Source: Chitinophaga pinensis (GTDB lineage Bacteria > Bacteroidota > Bacteroidia > NS11-12g > UBA9320). From it: a stretch of 32,448 nucleotides of DNA. The notes under the pieces were generated by a model. It ran no database searches. It was not told the origin of the DNA and was given only the letters and a program-made list of their open reading frames with translations. The stretch covers positions 1-32,448 of the forward strand of contig CAMDGU010000032.1 in the NCBI GenBank assembly GCA_945897885.1, in the 5' to 3' direction. Position numbers and translations under genes: made by a program. Of this stretch, positions 1 to 8,988 are shown in pieces (positions within the stretch are counted from its first letter, which is position 1; each line of letters starts with the position of its first letter).

Positions 1-90
1 TAACCTATTTGTATACAAGTAGTTTTCATTATATTAAGATAACCGATTCGGGGATGTTTATTTTGATACGGTAAATAGTATTATTTAAAT

Positions 91-543
91 TTAAAAATCC
101 ACCGGATTGGGCATCTTCTCATTAAAGTCGGTTTTAGTTACCATATTGCTAATGTTTCCGTTAAACAAATCGGGTGAGGCCGAGGCCAGTGAAGTACTAG
201 TTTGCTTCACATCAAAATAATTGGCTGCACTTATGGCCAAGTTAATTGGCGAATAATCTCCATTAAAATAGCGCAATGAAAATCCATATTCATCTGCTGC
301 TACATAACGATTATTACCCGATGTGTAGCCATCTTTACCGGGGTCGCGGCTTGTATTTACACTGGTACTATTTACTCCCTTAAGCCATCCTTGCAGGGTA
401 TAGATGTAATCTACGCCTTGCACATAAAGTCGCCCTATCTCGGTTCGTGCTAATGGCCCGTGTTTGTAATAGCTATACCGTGCATCGGTTTCAAAATGTA
501 CATTATCGGTACTGGTGTTGGCGACTGATGCAGTGAAGATCAT
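91..543 (-). pseudogene. RHS/YD-repeat protein fragment, truncated at both ends
   Basis: This 150-residue frame reads like an internal slice of a large RHS-type surface protein. It has YYKHGPLARTEIG followed by VQGVDYIYTLQGWLKGVN, and then FNGNISNMV near the end, which is the usual order of the RHS core in Bacteroidota. Intact family members are normally well over 1,000 residues and have a secretion signal. Here there is no signal peptide, and the frame begins in the middle of the core. It stops at 91-93, before the later YD repeats and the variable toxin tip. Its ATG overlaps the stop codon of the Fic gene (ATGA at 540-543), so the start may be fortuitous. I read it as a decayed remnant. It could still be translated by coupling to the Fic gene, but I see no function for such a piece. 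Confidence 0.7.
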
Positions 544-2114
544 TGCGCGGATTTTTCGAAAATAACTTTATACTTTGTCTCAATTTTTGTAATCTCATTA
601 TTTGTTAAAGTTAAAAATTCCTTTTCTTTGGCTCTTTCAGATAAAACACCATTGTTTTGCTGCAAGAAGCCCACTAATAATGAAATCATCTTATCTGGCA
701 TTTCAAATTCTTCCTCTAGAAATATTCTAAATTCATCAAAATTTGTTAGATAATCTATTTCTTTCGGAATAATATTGGTAATCGTATCCATTACACAATC
801 GAAAAGAAATTCAGCCTGTTTAGTTGCATCAAAAAAACGGTAATAATCAAATGTAGTATTTGTTACTTTAACATTATGATCATCTGTTTCATCCCATTCG
901 ATAAAATCCAAAAGTGGACGAGAATAAGACTCTAATACTATACGGTAATCATCAATATGATCGAGTATAGAAGCGGATACCGGAAATACAATCCCCTGGT
1001 CTGAAAACCGCTTTTTTGCTAACATGTGGTGAATTAAATAACGGTGTATTCGTCCGTTGCCATCTTCAAAAGGATGAATAAATACAAAGCCAAAAGCAAT
1101 GATTGAAGCAGCAAGTACTGGATTTAGTTCGCTGTTTATTAAAAGATTGTTAGTACTTATCAATCCTTCAATTAGTATAGTCAAATCTTCAGCTTTCGCC
1201 GATATATGATCTGGCATTGGTTCTCCTGAACTGCGGTCATGCTCTCCTACAAATCCTCCTTTTGTGCGAAACCCCATATCAATAAACCTACTATTTTCAA
1301 TTACAAGCTGTTGTAATCTAATGAGTTCCTCTTTTGATAAATCTCTAAGTCCGGCTTGTCCAATTGCACTACCCCATCTTGCGGCCCTTTTACTTTTTGG
1401 ACTTTCTCCTTCAATTGTAAACGATGCCTTAGAATCTTTAAGTAAAAGAAAGGCAGAAGCTCTTTGAATAATTTCTTTTCGAATGCCCGACATGTTTTTT
1501 TTGCTCAGCGCATCGTAGTTTATTTTTAGGTATTTTTCAAGTTTATCTGTTTTTTGAATTAGGGGACAGAAGTTGGCGGTTCCAGGTAAATTATTTAAAA
1601 CTAAATGTCTCGGCGATTTAATTCCTTCAATTCCAAACTGCAATTTTTCATCTAATACGGGTACATAACTCTTTTTGCTGAGGTTTATTTTTCCCACGAT
1701 TTCTTTTCCCGAAACCCATTCAATTAAAAACCATATCCTGCGTGAATATAGCCCAGTGGGCTCTATATCTACTAGTTCTCTCAATTCTTCGTTCAAAAGT
1801 ATCTCAGCCAATTTAGCAAATACCAATAGGCTCACACCTTCATACTTTAAGGCAAATACAAGGTGATTGTATAACGCTTGAATTTTTGATAGCTCATTAT
1901 TGTCTTCGGGTAAGTGGGTAATTGGCATTATGAGCCACTCATCCGTCTTAATTTTTTTAAATTTTTCAGATACCATTGCAATTATGCTTGGCATTGGCAT
2001 AGCCAAGTTCATCGAGTCAATGATTGCGGCATAGCCCACTATAGTTCCTTTTTGAGGTGTGGTTTTACCATTAAAAATAGGCGCATTTACTGAATAATGG
2101 GTGTATTTCTTCAT
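540..2114 (-). CDS. Fic family protein (class II, predicted AMPylase)
   Basis: Fic enzymes usually transfer AMP from ATP to a hydroxyl side chain of a target protein. The catalytic loop is complete at residues 347-355 (HPFEDGNGR, with His347 as the catalytic base). About 110 residues earlier lies SFTIEG (231-236), which fits the class II inhibitory helix [S/T]xxxE[G/N]. Its Glu is known in the family to block productive ATP binding, so the enzyme should be self-inhibited. The protein is long (524 aa). Roughly 200 residues precede the inhibitory helix, and a C-terminal extension after about 400 may be helical or winged-helix. The start MKKYTHYSVN is the only good ATG. No separate antitoxin gene is seen, as expected for class II. 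The target is unknown. An RHS remnant follows directly. Confidence 0.9.
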   Translation of the reverse strand: MKKYTHYSVNAPIFNGKTTPQKGTIVGYAAIIDSMNLAMPMPSIIAMVSEKFKKIKTDEWLIMPITHLPEDNNELSKIQALYNHLVFALKYEGVSLLVFAKLAEILLNEELRELVDIEPTGLYSRRIWFLIEWVSGKEIVGKINLSKKSYVPVLDEKLQFGIEGIKSPRHLVLNNLPGTANFCPLIQKTDKLEKYLKINYDALSKKNMSGIRKEIIQRASAFLLLKDSKASFTIEGESPKSKRAARWGSAIGQAGLRDLSKEELIRLQQLVIENSRFIDMGFRTKGGFVGEHDRSSGEPMPDHISAKAEDLTILIEGLISTNNLLINSELNPVLAASIIAFGFVFIHPFEDGNGRIHRYLIHHMLAKKRFSDQGIVFPVSASILDHIDDYRIVLESYSRPLLDFIEWDETDDHNVKVTNTTFDYYRFFDATKQAEFLFDCVMDTITNIIPKEIDYLTNFDEFRIFLEEEFEMPDKMISLLVGFLQQNNGVLSERAKEKEFLTLTNNEITKIETKYKVIFEKSAQ

Positions 2115-3051
2115 TTTTAAATATTAATGAGCGCAATTTAACGAAAAAATACAGGCAAATAAAAATAAACAGGCGCCAAAATCACTTAATTTAAATTTAA
2201 GGGCGCACATTCAGATAAAAAAATCACCTATTTTAAAAATTTAACCAAACATATTTTATTATCTCCATTTTTTGATTGTTTAAAAATGGCTCATCGTTCT
2301 GAAAACCTGCGATATTCAACATTATTTATAGAAATAGAATGTTAAAAAAGCTATTTTCTGGGCTATTTTCGTGTGTCTGAAGGGGATACCCTGCCGTAAG
2401 TATTTTTGTTGGCAGGGAGGTGGTGCGTTTATGCATTTAAGTTATTTTATAAAAATTAGGCCTGAGCAATTTTGTAACTAAACTAAGAGATAGGAAACAA
2501 AATAAAGCAGATTAACGAGGTTTTATTTTTTGGAGCCGCTTGGCTACAATTTCATTTACATTGATTTTTTTCCTCTTGACTGACTTACCTTTTAACATAC
2601 TATTTTTAAGTACCCGCAAATATTTCAAGGCTCGCAGTAGACTTAACTCCGAAATTTCAATAAGATTTAAAAAGTTATCACTTTTTTCTTCCCTCCCGAG
2701 TCTCACCATAGTAACCTTCCCAGCCACCGTCTCGCCCCAGTGGGCCTGAGTGGTGGAGGGCTGACGTGGCGGCTTTCTTTAACAATACTTCATTATACAT
2801 TTTACAAAAAAACAATAGCGGCAATTTTCTAATAATTAGTAAGGCAAAAATAAGTAGTTTTTAAAATGGTTGATACGTATACTTCTAGTTTATAGAAATC
2901 ACCCGATCTTATTAAGAATAACGCGGCATCACAAAATAAAATTTGTTAAATACTATGTAATTAACTGAATAAAATTCAAACTTTAGGTATAATTAAAGAT
3001 ACATAACAAATCGAAATTTGATTTGTTTAATTACCAATCAAACTCATAAGG
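2115..3051. other. Gene-poor intergenic stretch with hairpins
   Basis: I find no gene I can support here. Two stem-loops stand out. CCCTGCC (2389-2395) pairs with GGCAGGG (2411-2417) across a 15-nt loop. A GC-rich hairpin at 2724-2756 has outer arms CCACC/GGTGG and inner arms GCCC/GGGC. Neither is followed by a clear T-run, so they are not obvious terminators. Small open frames cover 2512-2749 on both strands, but they overlap each other and resemble no family I know. The last 100 bases before 3052 must hold the promoter of the photolyase operon, though I see no clean TAnnTTTG box. Confidence 0.5.
3007..3025. promoter_or_regulatory. Inverted repeat upstream of the photolyase operon
   Basis: CAAATC (3007-3012) and GATTTG (3020-3025) form a perfect 6-bp inverted repeat with a 7-nt spacer. 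It ends 26 nt before the first ATG of the operon, a plausible place for an operator or a 5' leader hairpin. No regulator gene lies nearby, so the role is only inferred. Confidence 0.3.
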
Positions 3052-3693
3052 ATGAAGAACACCTATTTTTCAAGTAGTGATATTTTGGAGATGGAATCGC
3101 GCCAAAGGGCTGCATTTATAAACTCGCTAAGTGGTTTTAAAAGCGCATCTTTAATTGGTTCCATTGATAGTAATGGAAACACCAACCTCGCCGTTTTTAG
3201 TTCTGTGGTTCATCTTGGTTCAAACCCGGCACTAATTGGTTTTATCAACAGGCCCGATTCAACAAGCAGGCATACCTTAGAAAATATTTTGGAAACAAAT
3301 TGCTTTACTATAAACCATATCAATGCGGCTATTTACAAACAAGCACATCAAACTTCGGCTCGTTATGACAAAACTATTTCTGAGTTTGATGCTACCGGAT
3401 TGACGCCTGAATTTAGCAAATTACTTGAAGCACCGTATGTAAGAGAAAGCCAAATAAAATACGGTTTGGAGTTTGTTGAAAAATATGAACTCAAAATAAA
3501 CGGCACCATTTTAATAATAGGCAAAGTAGTAGAAATAATAATTCCCGAAAGCTGCTTGCTTGCTCATGGTGCCATTGATATTGAAAAAGCCGAAACTATT
3601 GCCATATCAGGCTTAGATAGCTATCATACTACCCATCAATTAGCGCGATTAACGTATGCTAAACCAGATAAAATGTCGGAAGAAATTTCTTAA
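3052..3693 (+). CDS. Flavin reductase family protein (FMN-binding split barrel)
   Basis: This 213-residue protein matches the flavin reductase-like / FMN-binding split-barrel family. Residues 20-130 carry typical features: the strand [13 protein letters not shown], then [19 protein letters not shown], then [17 protein letters not shown], the segment that lines the FMN site. Members bind FMN and use NAD(P)H or act as flavin-binding partners. It starts a seven-gene operon and its stop lies 8 nt before the next ATG. In this setting it may supply reduced flavin or influence the redox state of the photolyase cofactors; that is inference from position only. There is no signal peptide, so it should be cytoplasmic. 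The ATG at 3052 fits the family start. Confidence 0.85.
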   Translation: MKNTYFSSSDILEMESRQRAAFINSLSGFKSASLIGSIDSNGNTNLAVFSSVVHLGSNPALIGFINRPDSTSRHTLENILETNCFTINHINAAIYKQAHQTSARYDKTISEFDATGLTPEFSKLLEAPYVRESQIKYGLEFVEKYELKINGTILIIGKVVEIIIPESCLLAHGAIDIEKAETIAISGLDSYHTTHQLARLTYAKPDKMSEEIS

Positions 3694-3701
3694 TAACTGG
3701 A

Positions 3702-5213
3702 ATGAAAAAGCGGGAAATTAATTTGGTTTGGTTTAAACGTGACTTGCGTTTTACTGACCATGAACCGCTTTATTATGCACAACAATCTAAGTTGCCATTG
3801 TTACTGATTTATATTTTTGAACCTTCGGTAATGACCTACCACGACAGTGATATAAGGCATTGGCGTTTTGTTTACGAGTCGTTAATGGAGATGAATGAGA
3901 AATTAAAAAGTTTGAATGCAGAAATATTCACTTTTCATAACGAAGCTCAAACTGTTTTTGAAACACTACTCAAGTCGTATTCTATAAATACCATTTTTTC
4001 ATCCCAGGAAATTGGCAATGGCCTAACCTATGAGCGAGATAAGGTTATGAAAAAACTATTTCAAAAACACAATACCAACTGGAAGGAATATCAAACGAAT
4101 GGCATTGTTCGCAGGTTGAAATCCCGCAAGGATTGGGAAAAACTTTGGGAAGCAAAAATGACATCACCGCCAACATTTGTTGACGAAAAAGATTGGAATA
4201 TTATTCACTTAGATAATGAAATATGCAGCCAGTTGAATGGAGAAGATTTATCTATCGAAATTACAACTCGTAATAAAAACTTTCAGGAAGGTGGCGAACA
4301 TTGGGCATGGCGTTACTTAGAAAACTTTATAAAAGAACGCCATGTCAATTACAGCAAGCATATCAGTAAACCCCAATTAAGCCGCACCGGATGCAGCCGC
4401 TTATCGCCTTATTTAGCTTATGGCAACATCAGTATGCGAATGGTTTATCAATACACACGGCAGCATTACAGTAATTCATCAAACAAAAGAGCTTTATCAA
4501 ATTTTATATCGCGATTACATTGGCATTGCCATTTTATTCAAAAATTTGAGGACGAGTGTAGGTATGAATTTGAAAATATTAACCGTGCCTACAATACATT
4601 AATAAAGCCTAAAAATGAAGCCTATATAACCGCTTGGCAAAACGGACAAACAGGCGTTCCTATTGTGGATGCATGTATGCGCTGTCTGGTGGCAACGGGT
4701 TACATTAATTTTAGAATGCGAGCTATGGTAGTATCATTTTTTGTGTTTAACCTTTGGCAAGATTGGCGCGATTTGCATTTTTTAGCACGCCAATTTTTAG
4801 ATTATGAACCGGGTATCCATTACCCGCAATTGCAAATGCAAAGTGGCACAACCGGAATCAATACCATTAGAATTTACAATCCTGTAAAAAATTCAGAAGA
4901 CCATGATAAGGATGGCTTGTTTATAAAAAAATGGATTCCGGAACTTAGAAATATTCCGGCTAATTTAATTCACGAGCCACAGAAACTCAGTTTGATAGAG
5001 CAACAATTATATCAATGTGAAATAGGAAAACATTATCCTGCACCTATTGTTAATGTTGATGAAACAAGAAAAATGGCAAGTGATATTGTGTGGAGTTTCA
5101 GAAAAAATGAAGAGGTAAAAGAAGAAGGAAAACGTATTTTGGCAAAACATGTAAACAATCCTAAATCGCATTTGACGAAAAAGAAAAAATCAAATCAAAT
5201 CAGTTTATTATGA
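3702..5213 (+). CDS. Photolyase/cryptochrome-family protein with atypical FAD pocket
   Basis: An N-terminal photolyase Rossmann domain ([15 protein letters not shown], residues 9-23) is followed by the all-helical FAD-binding domain. That domain shows [16 protein letters not shown] (229-244), RLHWHCHF (271-278), [17 protein letters not shown] (311-327), the FAD-contacting NFRMR (336-340) and IRIYNP (389-394). Compared from memory with E. coli CPD photolyase, Trp306 and Trp359 of the electron-transfer triad correspond to Trp312 and Trp355 here. The FAD-proximal Trp382 is Leu377, the substrate-stacking Trp384 is Met379, and Asn378 is His373. It is therefore either a divergent photolyase with another electron route or a photoreceptor. 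Its stop overlaps the next gene's ATG (ATGA, 5210-5213). I do not assign a subclass. Confidence 0.85.
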   Translation: MKKREINLVWFKRDLRFTDHEPLYYAQQSKLPLLLIYIFEPSVMTYHDSDIRHWRFVYESLMEMNEKLKSLNAEIFTFHNEAQTVFETLLKSYSINTIFSSQEIGNGLTYERDKVMKKLFQKHNTNWKEYQTNGIVRRLKSRKDWEKLWEAKMTSPPTFVDEKDWNIIHLDNEICSQLNGEDLSIEITTRNKNFQEGGEHWAWRYLENFIKERHVNYSKHISKPQLSRTGCSRLSPYLAYGNISMRMVYQYTRQHYSNSSNKRALSNFISRLHWHCHFIQKFEDECRYEFENINRAYNTLIKPKNEAYITAWQNGQTGVPIVDACMRCLVATGYINFRMRAMVVSFFVFNLWQDWRDLHFLARQFLDYEPGIHYPQLQMQSGTTGINTIRIYNPVKNSEDHDKDGLFIKKWIPELRNIPANLIHEPQKLSLIEQQLYQCEIGKHYPAPIVNVDETRKMASDIVWSFRKNEEVKEEGKRILAKHVNNPKSHLTKKKKSNQISLL

Positions 5214-5923
5214 AAACTTTTTTAACAGCTCAGTGGCAAAATTTAATAATGGCTAATTATGAAATTGACCCTTCTATTTTATTGCCCTATTTGCCAAAAA
5301 ATGTTGAGCTAGATTACTACCAAGGAAAAACGTATGTGAGTTTGGTAGGTTTTTTATTCAAGAATAGTTCCATTTTTAACATCCCAATTCCTTCCATGGG
5401 AACTTTTGAAGAAGTGAATCTTCGGTTTTATGTCGTTAGAAAAGTGGGGAATGAATTAAGGCGTGGTGTAGTTTTTATTAATGAAACGGTACCCAATAAA
5501 ATAGTGGCTTGGGTTGCCAACAAACTTTACAAGGAACATTACATCGCTATACCTACTAAGCACAATTGGACCATTTTAAATGATAAAAAGGAAGTTGAAT
5601 ATCAATGGAAAGTTAAATCTAAATGGAACAGCATTAGCGTGGTTGCTTCTGCTACCAAACATAAAATGGAAGGAGGCAGTGCGGAAGAATTTATTTTTGA
5701 GCACTACTTCGGTTATACAAAAGTAAATAGTGAACATAGTATTGAATATAAAATAAACCATCCCAGTTGGGAGATTAACGAAATTCATGATTACCAAATA
5801 GATTGTAATTTTGAAGCTTTTTATGGTAAAGATTTCGATGTATTAAACAGCACCAAGCCACATTCAATTATGCTGGCAGAGGGCTCAGATATTCGTGTGG
5901 ATTGGAAACGAATTAGTTTTTAA
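5210..5923 (+). CDS. DUF2071 (YqjF-like) protein
   Basis: The 237-residue protein fits DUF2071. It opens with [17 protein letters not shown], continues with [27 protein letters not shown] (split over residues 24-50), then EEVNLRFYV, and has a late [20 protein letters not shown] segment. The biochemical role of this family is unknown; the fold is related to acetoacetate decarboxylase-like barrels. The ATG overlaps the stop of the preceding photolyase-family gene by 4 nt, which indicates translational coupling. There is no signal peptide. DUF2071 genes are often found beside cryptochrome or photolyase genes in Bacteroidota (from memory), and the placement here agrees. Confidence 0.85.
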   Translation: MKTFLTAQWQNLIMANYEIDPSILLPYLPKNVELDYYQGKTYVSLVGFLFKNSSIFNIPIPSMGTFEEVNLRFYVVRKVGNELRRGVVFINETVPNKIVAWVANKLYKEHYIAIPTKHNWTILNDKKEVEYQWKVKSKWNSISVVASATKHKMEGGSAEEFIFEHYFGYTKVNSEHSIEYKINHPSWEINEIHDYQIDCNFEAFYGKDFDVLNSTKPHSIMLAEGSDIRVDWKRISF

Positions 5924-5933
5924 AACGATAAAA

Positions 5934-6071
5934 ATGAAAGGCGTTAAAAGGGAAAATCTTCCAACCAAAATTTGCATAACCTGTAACAAGCCATTTACAT
6001 GGAGAAAAAAGTGGGAGAAAAATTGGAACGATGTGAAATATTGCAGCGACAGGTGCAGAAATAACAAGTAA
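5934..6071 (+). CDS. DUF2256 small zinc-binding-type protein (45 aa)
   Basis: A 45-residue open frame fills the gap between the DUF2071 and FeS-photolyase genes and fits DUF2256. It reads [20 protein letters not shown], then a basic, Trp-rich middle ([11 protein letters not shown]), and ends [10 protein letters not shown]. Cys14/Cys17 and Cys37/Cys41 make a CxxC...CxxxC arrangement that probably binds one zinc ion. The family is known as tiny proteins found with cryptochrome/photolyase genes; their function is undetermined. The spacing is tight: 10 nt after the previous stop and 2 nt before the next ATG. A DNA- or protein-binding adaptor role is plausible from the basic residues, but this is not shown. 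Confidence 0.85.
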   Translation: MKGVKRENLPTKICITCNKPFTWRKKWEKNWNDVKYCSDRCRNNK

Positions 6072-6073
6072 AA

Positions 6074-7621
6074 ATGGCAAAAACAGAAAAGACTTTGCGC
6101 CTAATATTGGGTGACCAGCTTAACATAAAGCATTCGTGGTACAAAACCGTTGATGAATCGGTTACGTATGTTTTGATGGAGATACGAAGCGAAACCGATT
6201 ATACCCAACATCACATTCAAAAGGTGATTGGTTTTTTTGCAGCCATGCAAAATTTCGCAAATGAATTAAAGCAGCTAAACCATCAAGTAATTTATTTCCA
6301 TCTGAATGATGAAAGTAATTTGCAAGAGTTTGATAAAAATTGTGAGGCATTAATTTTAAAAAACAAGTTCACCCACTTTGAATATCAATTGCCTGATGAA
6401 TACAGATTGGATGAGCATTTAAATAGCTTTACGAATAAATTAAATATAGCAAACAATGTATATGACACAGAACATTTTTACAGCCCTCGGCATGAATTAC
6501 AAGATTTGTTTGCAGGCAAAAAAATGTACCTTATGGAAACCTTTTATCGCTACATGCGAAAAAAGCATTCTGTGCTAATTGAGGATGGTGACAAGCCCTT
6601 AAATGGCAAATGGAATTTTGACGAAGACAACCGACAAAAATTACCCAAAACCCACAAGCCAATTGTGCCATTATTATTTGCAAATGATGTTAGTGAAATT
6701 GAAAAAGAAATTAGAAAAGCCGAAGTAAAAACAATTGGGAATGTAGATAGCAAAAATTTTGTTTGGCCCATAAATAGAGCACAATCTCTACAATTGCTTG
6801 ATTTTTTTGTAGAAAACTGTTTGCCTTTATTTGGAACCTTTCAAGATGCAATGGCTCCAAACGAATGGTCTATTTACCACTCGCGATTATCTTTTTCAAT
6901 GAATACCAAAATGCTTTCGCCAAAAGAAGTGGTTGATAAAGCGATTGATGCCTATTTTAAAAATCCTGACCAAATTGAGTTCCATCAGTTAGAAGGTTTT
7001 GTGCGGCAAATTATTGGATGGAGAGAATACATACGTGGTATTTATTGGATGAAAATGCCGGAATATGCATCGCTTAATTATTTTGAACATTCTGAAAAAT
7101 TACCGCAATGGTTTTGGACGGGTAAAACAAAAATGAATTGCTTGAAAAATGCCATTCAACAATCGCTTAATTATGCTTATGCGCATCACATACAACGTTT
7201 AATGATAACAGGCAATTTTGCATTACTGGCAGGAGTGCATCCCGATGAAGTGGATGCTTGGTATTTGGGTATTTATATTGATGCCATTGAATGGGTTGAA
7301 ATTACCAATACCAGAGGAATGAGCCAGTTTGCAGATGGCGGAATTGTGGGAACCAAACCGTATGTAAGTTCAGCAACGTATATCAATAAAATGAGTTCAT
7401 ATTGCACAGGATGTTACTATGATAAAGCCAAAAAAACAGGAGATAAAGCGTGTCCGTTTAATAGTTTGTATTGGAATTTTTACGATAAACATGAAGCCAA
7501 ACTAGCCAAAAACCCTCGCATAGGAATGATGTATAATGTTTGGAAAAAAATGCAACCTGAATCAAAAACAGAACTGCTGGAACAAGCAGAATATTACTTA
7601 AATCATATTAACGAATTGTAA
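6074..7621 (+). CDS. FeS-type bacterial (6-4) photolyase / cryptochrome (PhrB class)
   Basis: This 515-residue protein belongs to the photolyase-related family with a [4Fe-4S] cluster (FeS-BCP; Agrobacterium PhrB is the studied member and repairs (6-4) photoproducts). The start LRLILGDQLN is characteristic. The four cluster ligands are Cys356, Cys444, Cys447 and Cys460. Their spacing (88, 3 and 13) equals that recalled for PhrB (350, 438, 441, 454). With the same +6 offset, PhrB His366, Trp342, Trp390 and Tyr391 fall on His372, Trp348, Trp396 and Tyr397, all conserved; PhrB Tyr399 is Ile405. The substrate-side and FAD-side motifs HHIQRLMITGNFALL and DAWYLGIYIDAIEWVE are intact. Its stop directly abuts the ATG of the cryptochrome DASH gene. 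Active enzyme expected. Confidence 0.92.
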   Translation: MAKTEKTLRLILGDQLNIKHSWYKTVDESVTYVLMEIRSETDYTQHHIQKVIGFFAAMQNFANELKQLNHQVIYFHLNDESNLQEFDKNCEALILKNKFTHFEYQLPDEYRLDEHLNSFTNKLNIANNVYDTEHFYSPRHELQDLFAGKKMYLMETFYRYMRKKHSVLIEDGDKPLNGKWNFDEDNRQKLPKTHKPIVPLLFANDVSEIEKEIRKAEVKTIGNVDSKNFVWPINRAQSLQLLDFFVENCLPLFGTFQDAMAPNEWSIYHSRLSFSMNTKMLSPKEVVDKAIDAYFKNPDQIEFHQLEGFVRQIIGWREYIRGIYWMKMPEYASLNYFEHSEKLPQWFWTGKTKMNCLKNAIQQSLNYAYAHHIQRLMITGNFALLAGVHPDEVDAWYLGIYIDAIEWVEITNTRGMSQFADGGIVGTKPYVSSATYINKMSSYCTGCYYDKAKKTGDKACPFNSLYWNFYDKHEAKLAKNPRIGMMYNVWKKMQPESKTELLEQAEYYLNHINEL

Positions 7622-8917
7622 ATGAAAAGAGCACTAGTTTGGTTTAAAACAGATTTACGTTTGCACGATAACGAAACGTTGGTGCTTGCCATGGAACAAA
7701 GTGATGAAGTAATTCCGGTGTATTGTTTTGACGAGGCTCACTTTAAAACGACCAAGTTTGGTTTTAAGAAAACAGGAAACTTTAGAGCACACTTTTTATT
7801 GGAATCATTAATGGATTTAGATAAAAATTTAAGAGCCGTTGGTTCGGGATTAATTGTAGTTAAAGGAAAGCCTGAAGTGGAAATTGCCAAACTAATTGAA
7901 AAGTATAATGTTCAAAAAGTATATGCAAAAGATGAAGTAGCTTATGAAGAATTACAAACACAAGCATTGGTTCAAAAAGAATTATCTAAAATTAACACCC
8001 CTCTCGTAACCTTTAATTCAAGCACATTGTATCAAGAGGAAGACTTACCATTTTCAATAAAAGATATTCCTGATGTATTTACCAACTTTAGAAAACAAGT
8101 TGAAAAAGAATCGAAAATTAGAGCCGCTTTTTCAAAACCAAAAGCAATAAATTCTCCTGAAATTGATGTACTTAATTTGCCCAGTTTAGAAGAATTGGGA
8201 CTTGAAAATATCGCTACTGATAATCGAGCAGTTTTAGATTTTGAAGGAGGCGAAACAGCATCATGGACAAGATTGGAACACTACTTTTTTAAAACCAAGT
8301 CATTATCTGTTTATAAAGAAACCAGAAACGGATTAGTAGGTGCTGACTATTCATCCAAATTTTCGGCTTGGCTGGCTTTGGGGTGCATTTCGGCACGAAG
8401 TATTTATGCTCAAATACAGCACTATGAAAAGGAAATTGTTGCTAATGAGTCTACCTATTGGTTAGTTTTCGAATTGCTATGGAGAGATTATTTTAGGTTC
8501 GTTATGAAAAAATATGGGCATCTTTTCTTTTTACAAAATGGAATTAAAACTTCCAAAAAAAATTCAAACAGACACAATGCTAAATTATTTGAAACGTGGA
8601 AAAATGCACAAACCGGCAATGATTTTATAAATGCCAATATGTTGGAATTAAAACTCACTGGTTTTATGAGCAACAGAGGCCGGCAAAATGTGGCTAGTTA
8701 TCTTGTTAACGATTTACAATTAGATTGGCGCTATGGTGCAGCTTATTTTGAGGAGCAACTGATAGATTATGATGTGTGCAGCAATTGGGGTAACTGGGCA
8801 TACTTAGCCGGTGTGGGCAACGACCCAAGAGAAAACAGGGCATTCAACATTGAAAAGCAAGCAAATGATTACGACAAAAATAATACCTACAGAAATTTAT
8901 GGCTGAACAAAATTTAA
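7622..8917 (+). CDS. Cryptochrome DASH
   Basis: This 431-residue protein is a cryptochrome DASH, a blue-light flavoprotein that in known members repairs CPD lesions in single-stranded DNA and may signal. The N-terminal domain starts ALVWFKTDLRLHDNETL. The FAD domain has ELLWRDYFRF (284-293), then GFMSNRGRQNVASYL (347-361), LDWRYGA (367-373), and LIDYDVCSNWGNWAYLAGVG (380-399), a DASH hallmark. The electron-transfer Trp triad is complete: Trp326, Trp369 and Trp389. That contrasts with the atypical homologue at 3702. The length fits DASH proteins without C-terminal extension. The ATG follows the previous stop without any gap, and the 3' end is overlapped by the maximal reading frame of the next gene. 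Confidence 0.94.
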   Translation: MKRALVWFKTDLRLHDNETLVLAMEQSDEVIPVYCFDEAHFKTTKFGFKKTGNFRAHFLLESLMDLDKNLRAVGSGLIVVKGKPEVEIAKLIEKYNVQKVYAKDEVAYEELQTQALVQKELSKINTPLVTFNSSTLYQEEDLPFSIKDIPDVFTNFRKQVEKESKIRAAFSKPKAINSPEIDVLNLPSLEELGLENIATDNRAVLDFEGGETASWTRLEHYFFKTKSLSVYKETRNGLVGADYSSKFSAWLALGCISARSIYAQIQHYEKEIVANESTYWLVFELLWRDYFRFVMKKYGHLFFLQNGIKTSKKNSNRHNAKLFETWKNAQTGNDFINANMLELKLTGFMSNRGRQNVASYLVNDLQLDWRYGAAYFEEQLIDYDVCSNWGNWAYLAGVGNDPRENRAFNIEKQANDYDKNNTYRNLWLNKI

Positions 8918-8988
8918 TTTGCGAATACAGCGGATTGCGCTCTTTAGCAAGTCTTTTAGCAGAGCAAGAGAAACATGATACAATAAAA

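Noticed and set aside
1-29. Possible start of another minus-strand gene (ATG at 27-29)
   Set aside because: Only nine codons remain before the window edge and no promoter box is seen; it cannot be supported.
2512-2749. Two overlapping open frames on opposite strands (71 aa minus, 69 aa plus)
   Set aside because: They overlap each other, match no family I know, have no promoter or coupled neighbour, and one runs into a GC-rich hairpin.
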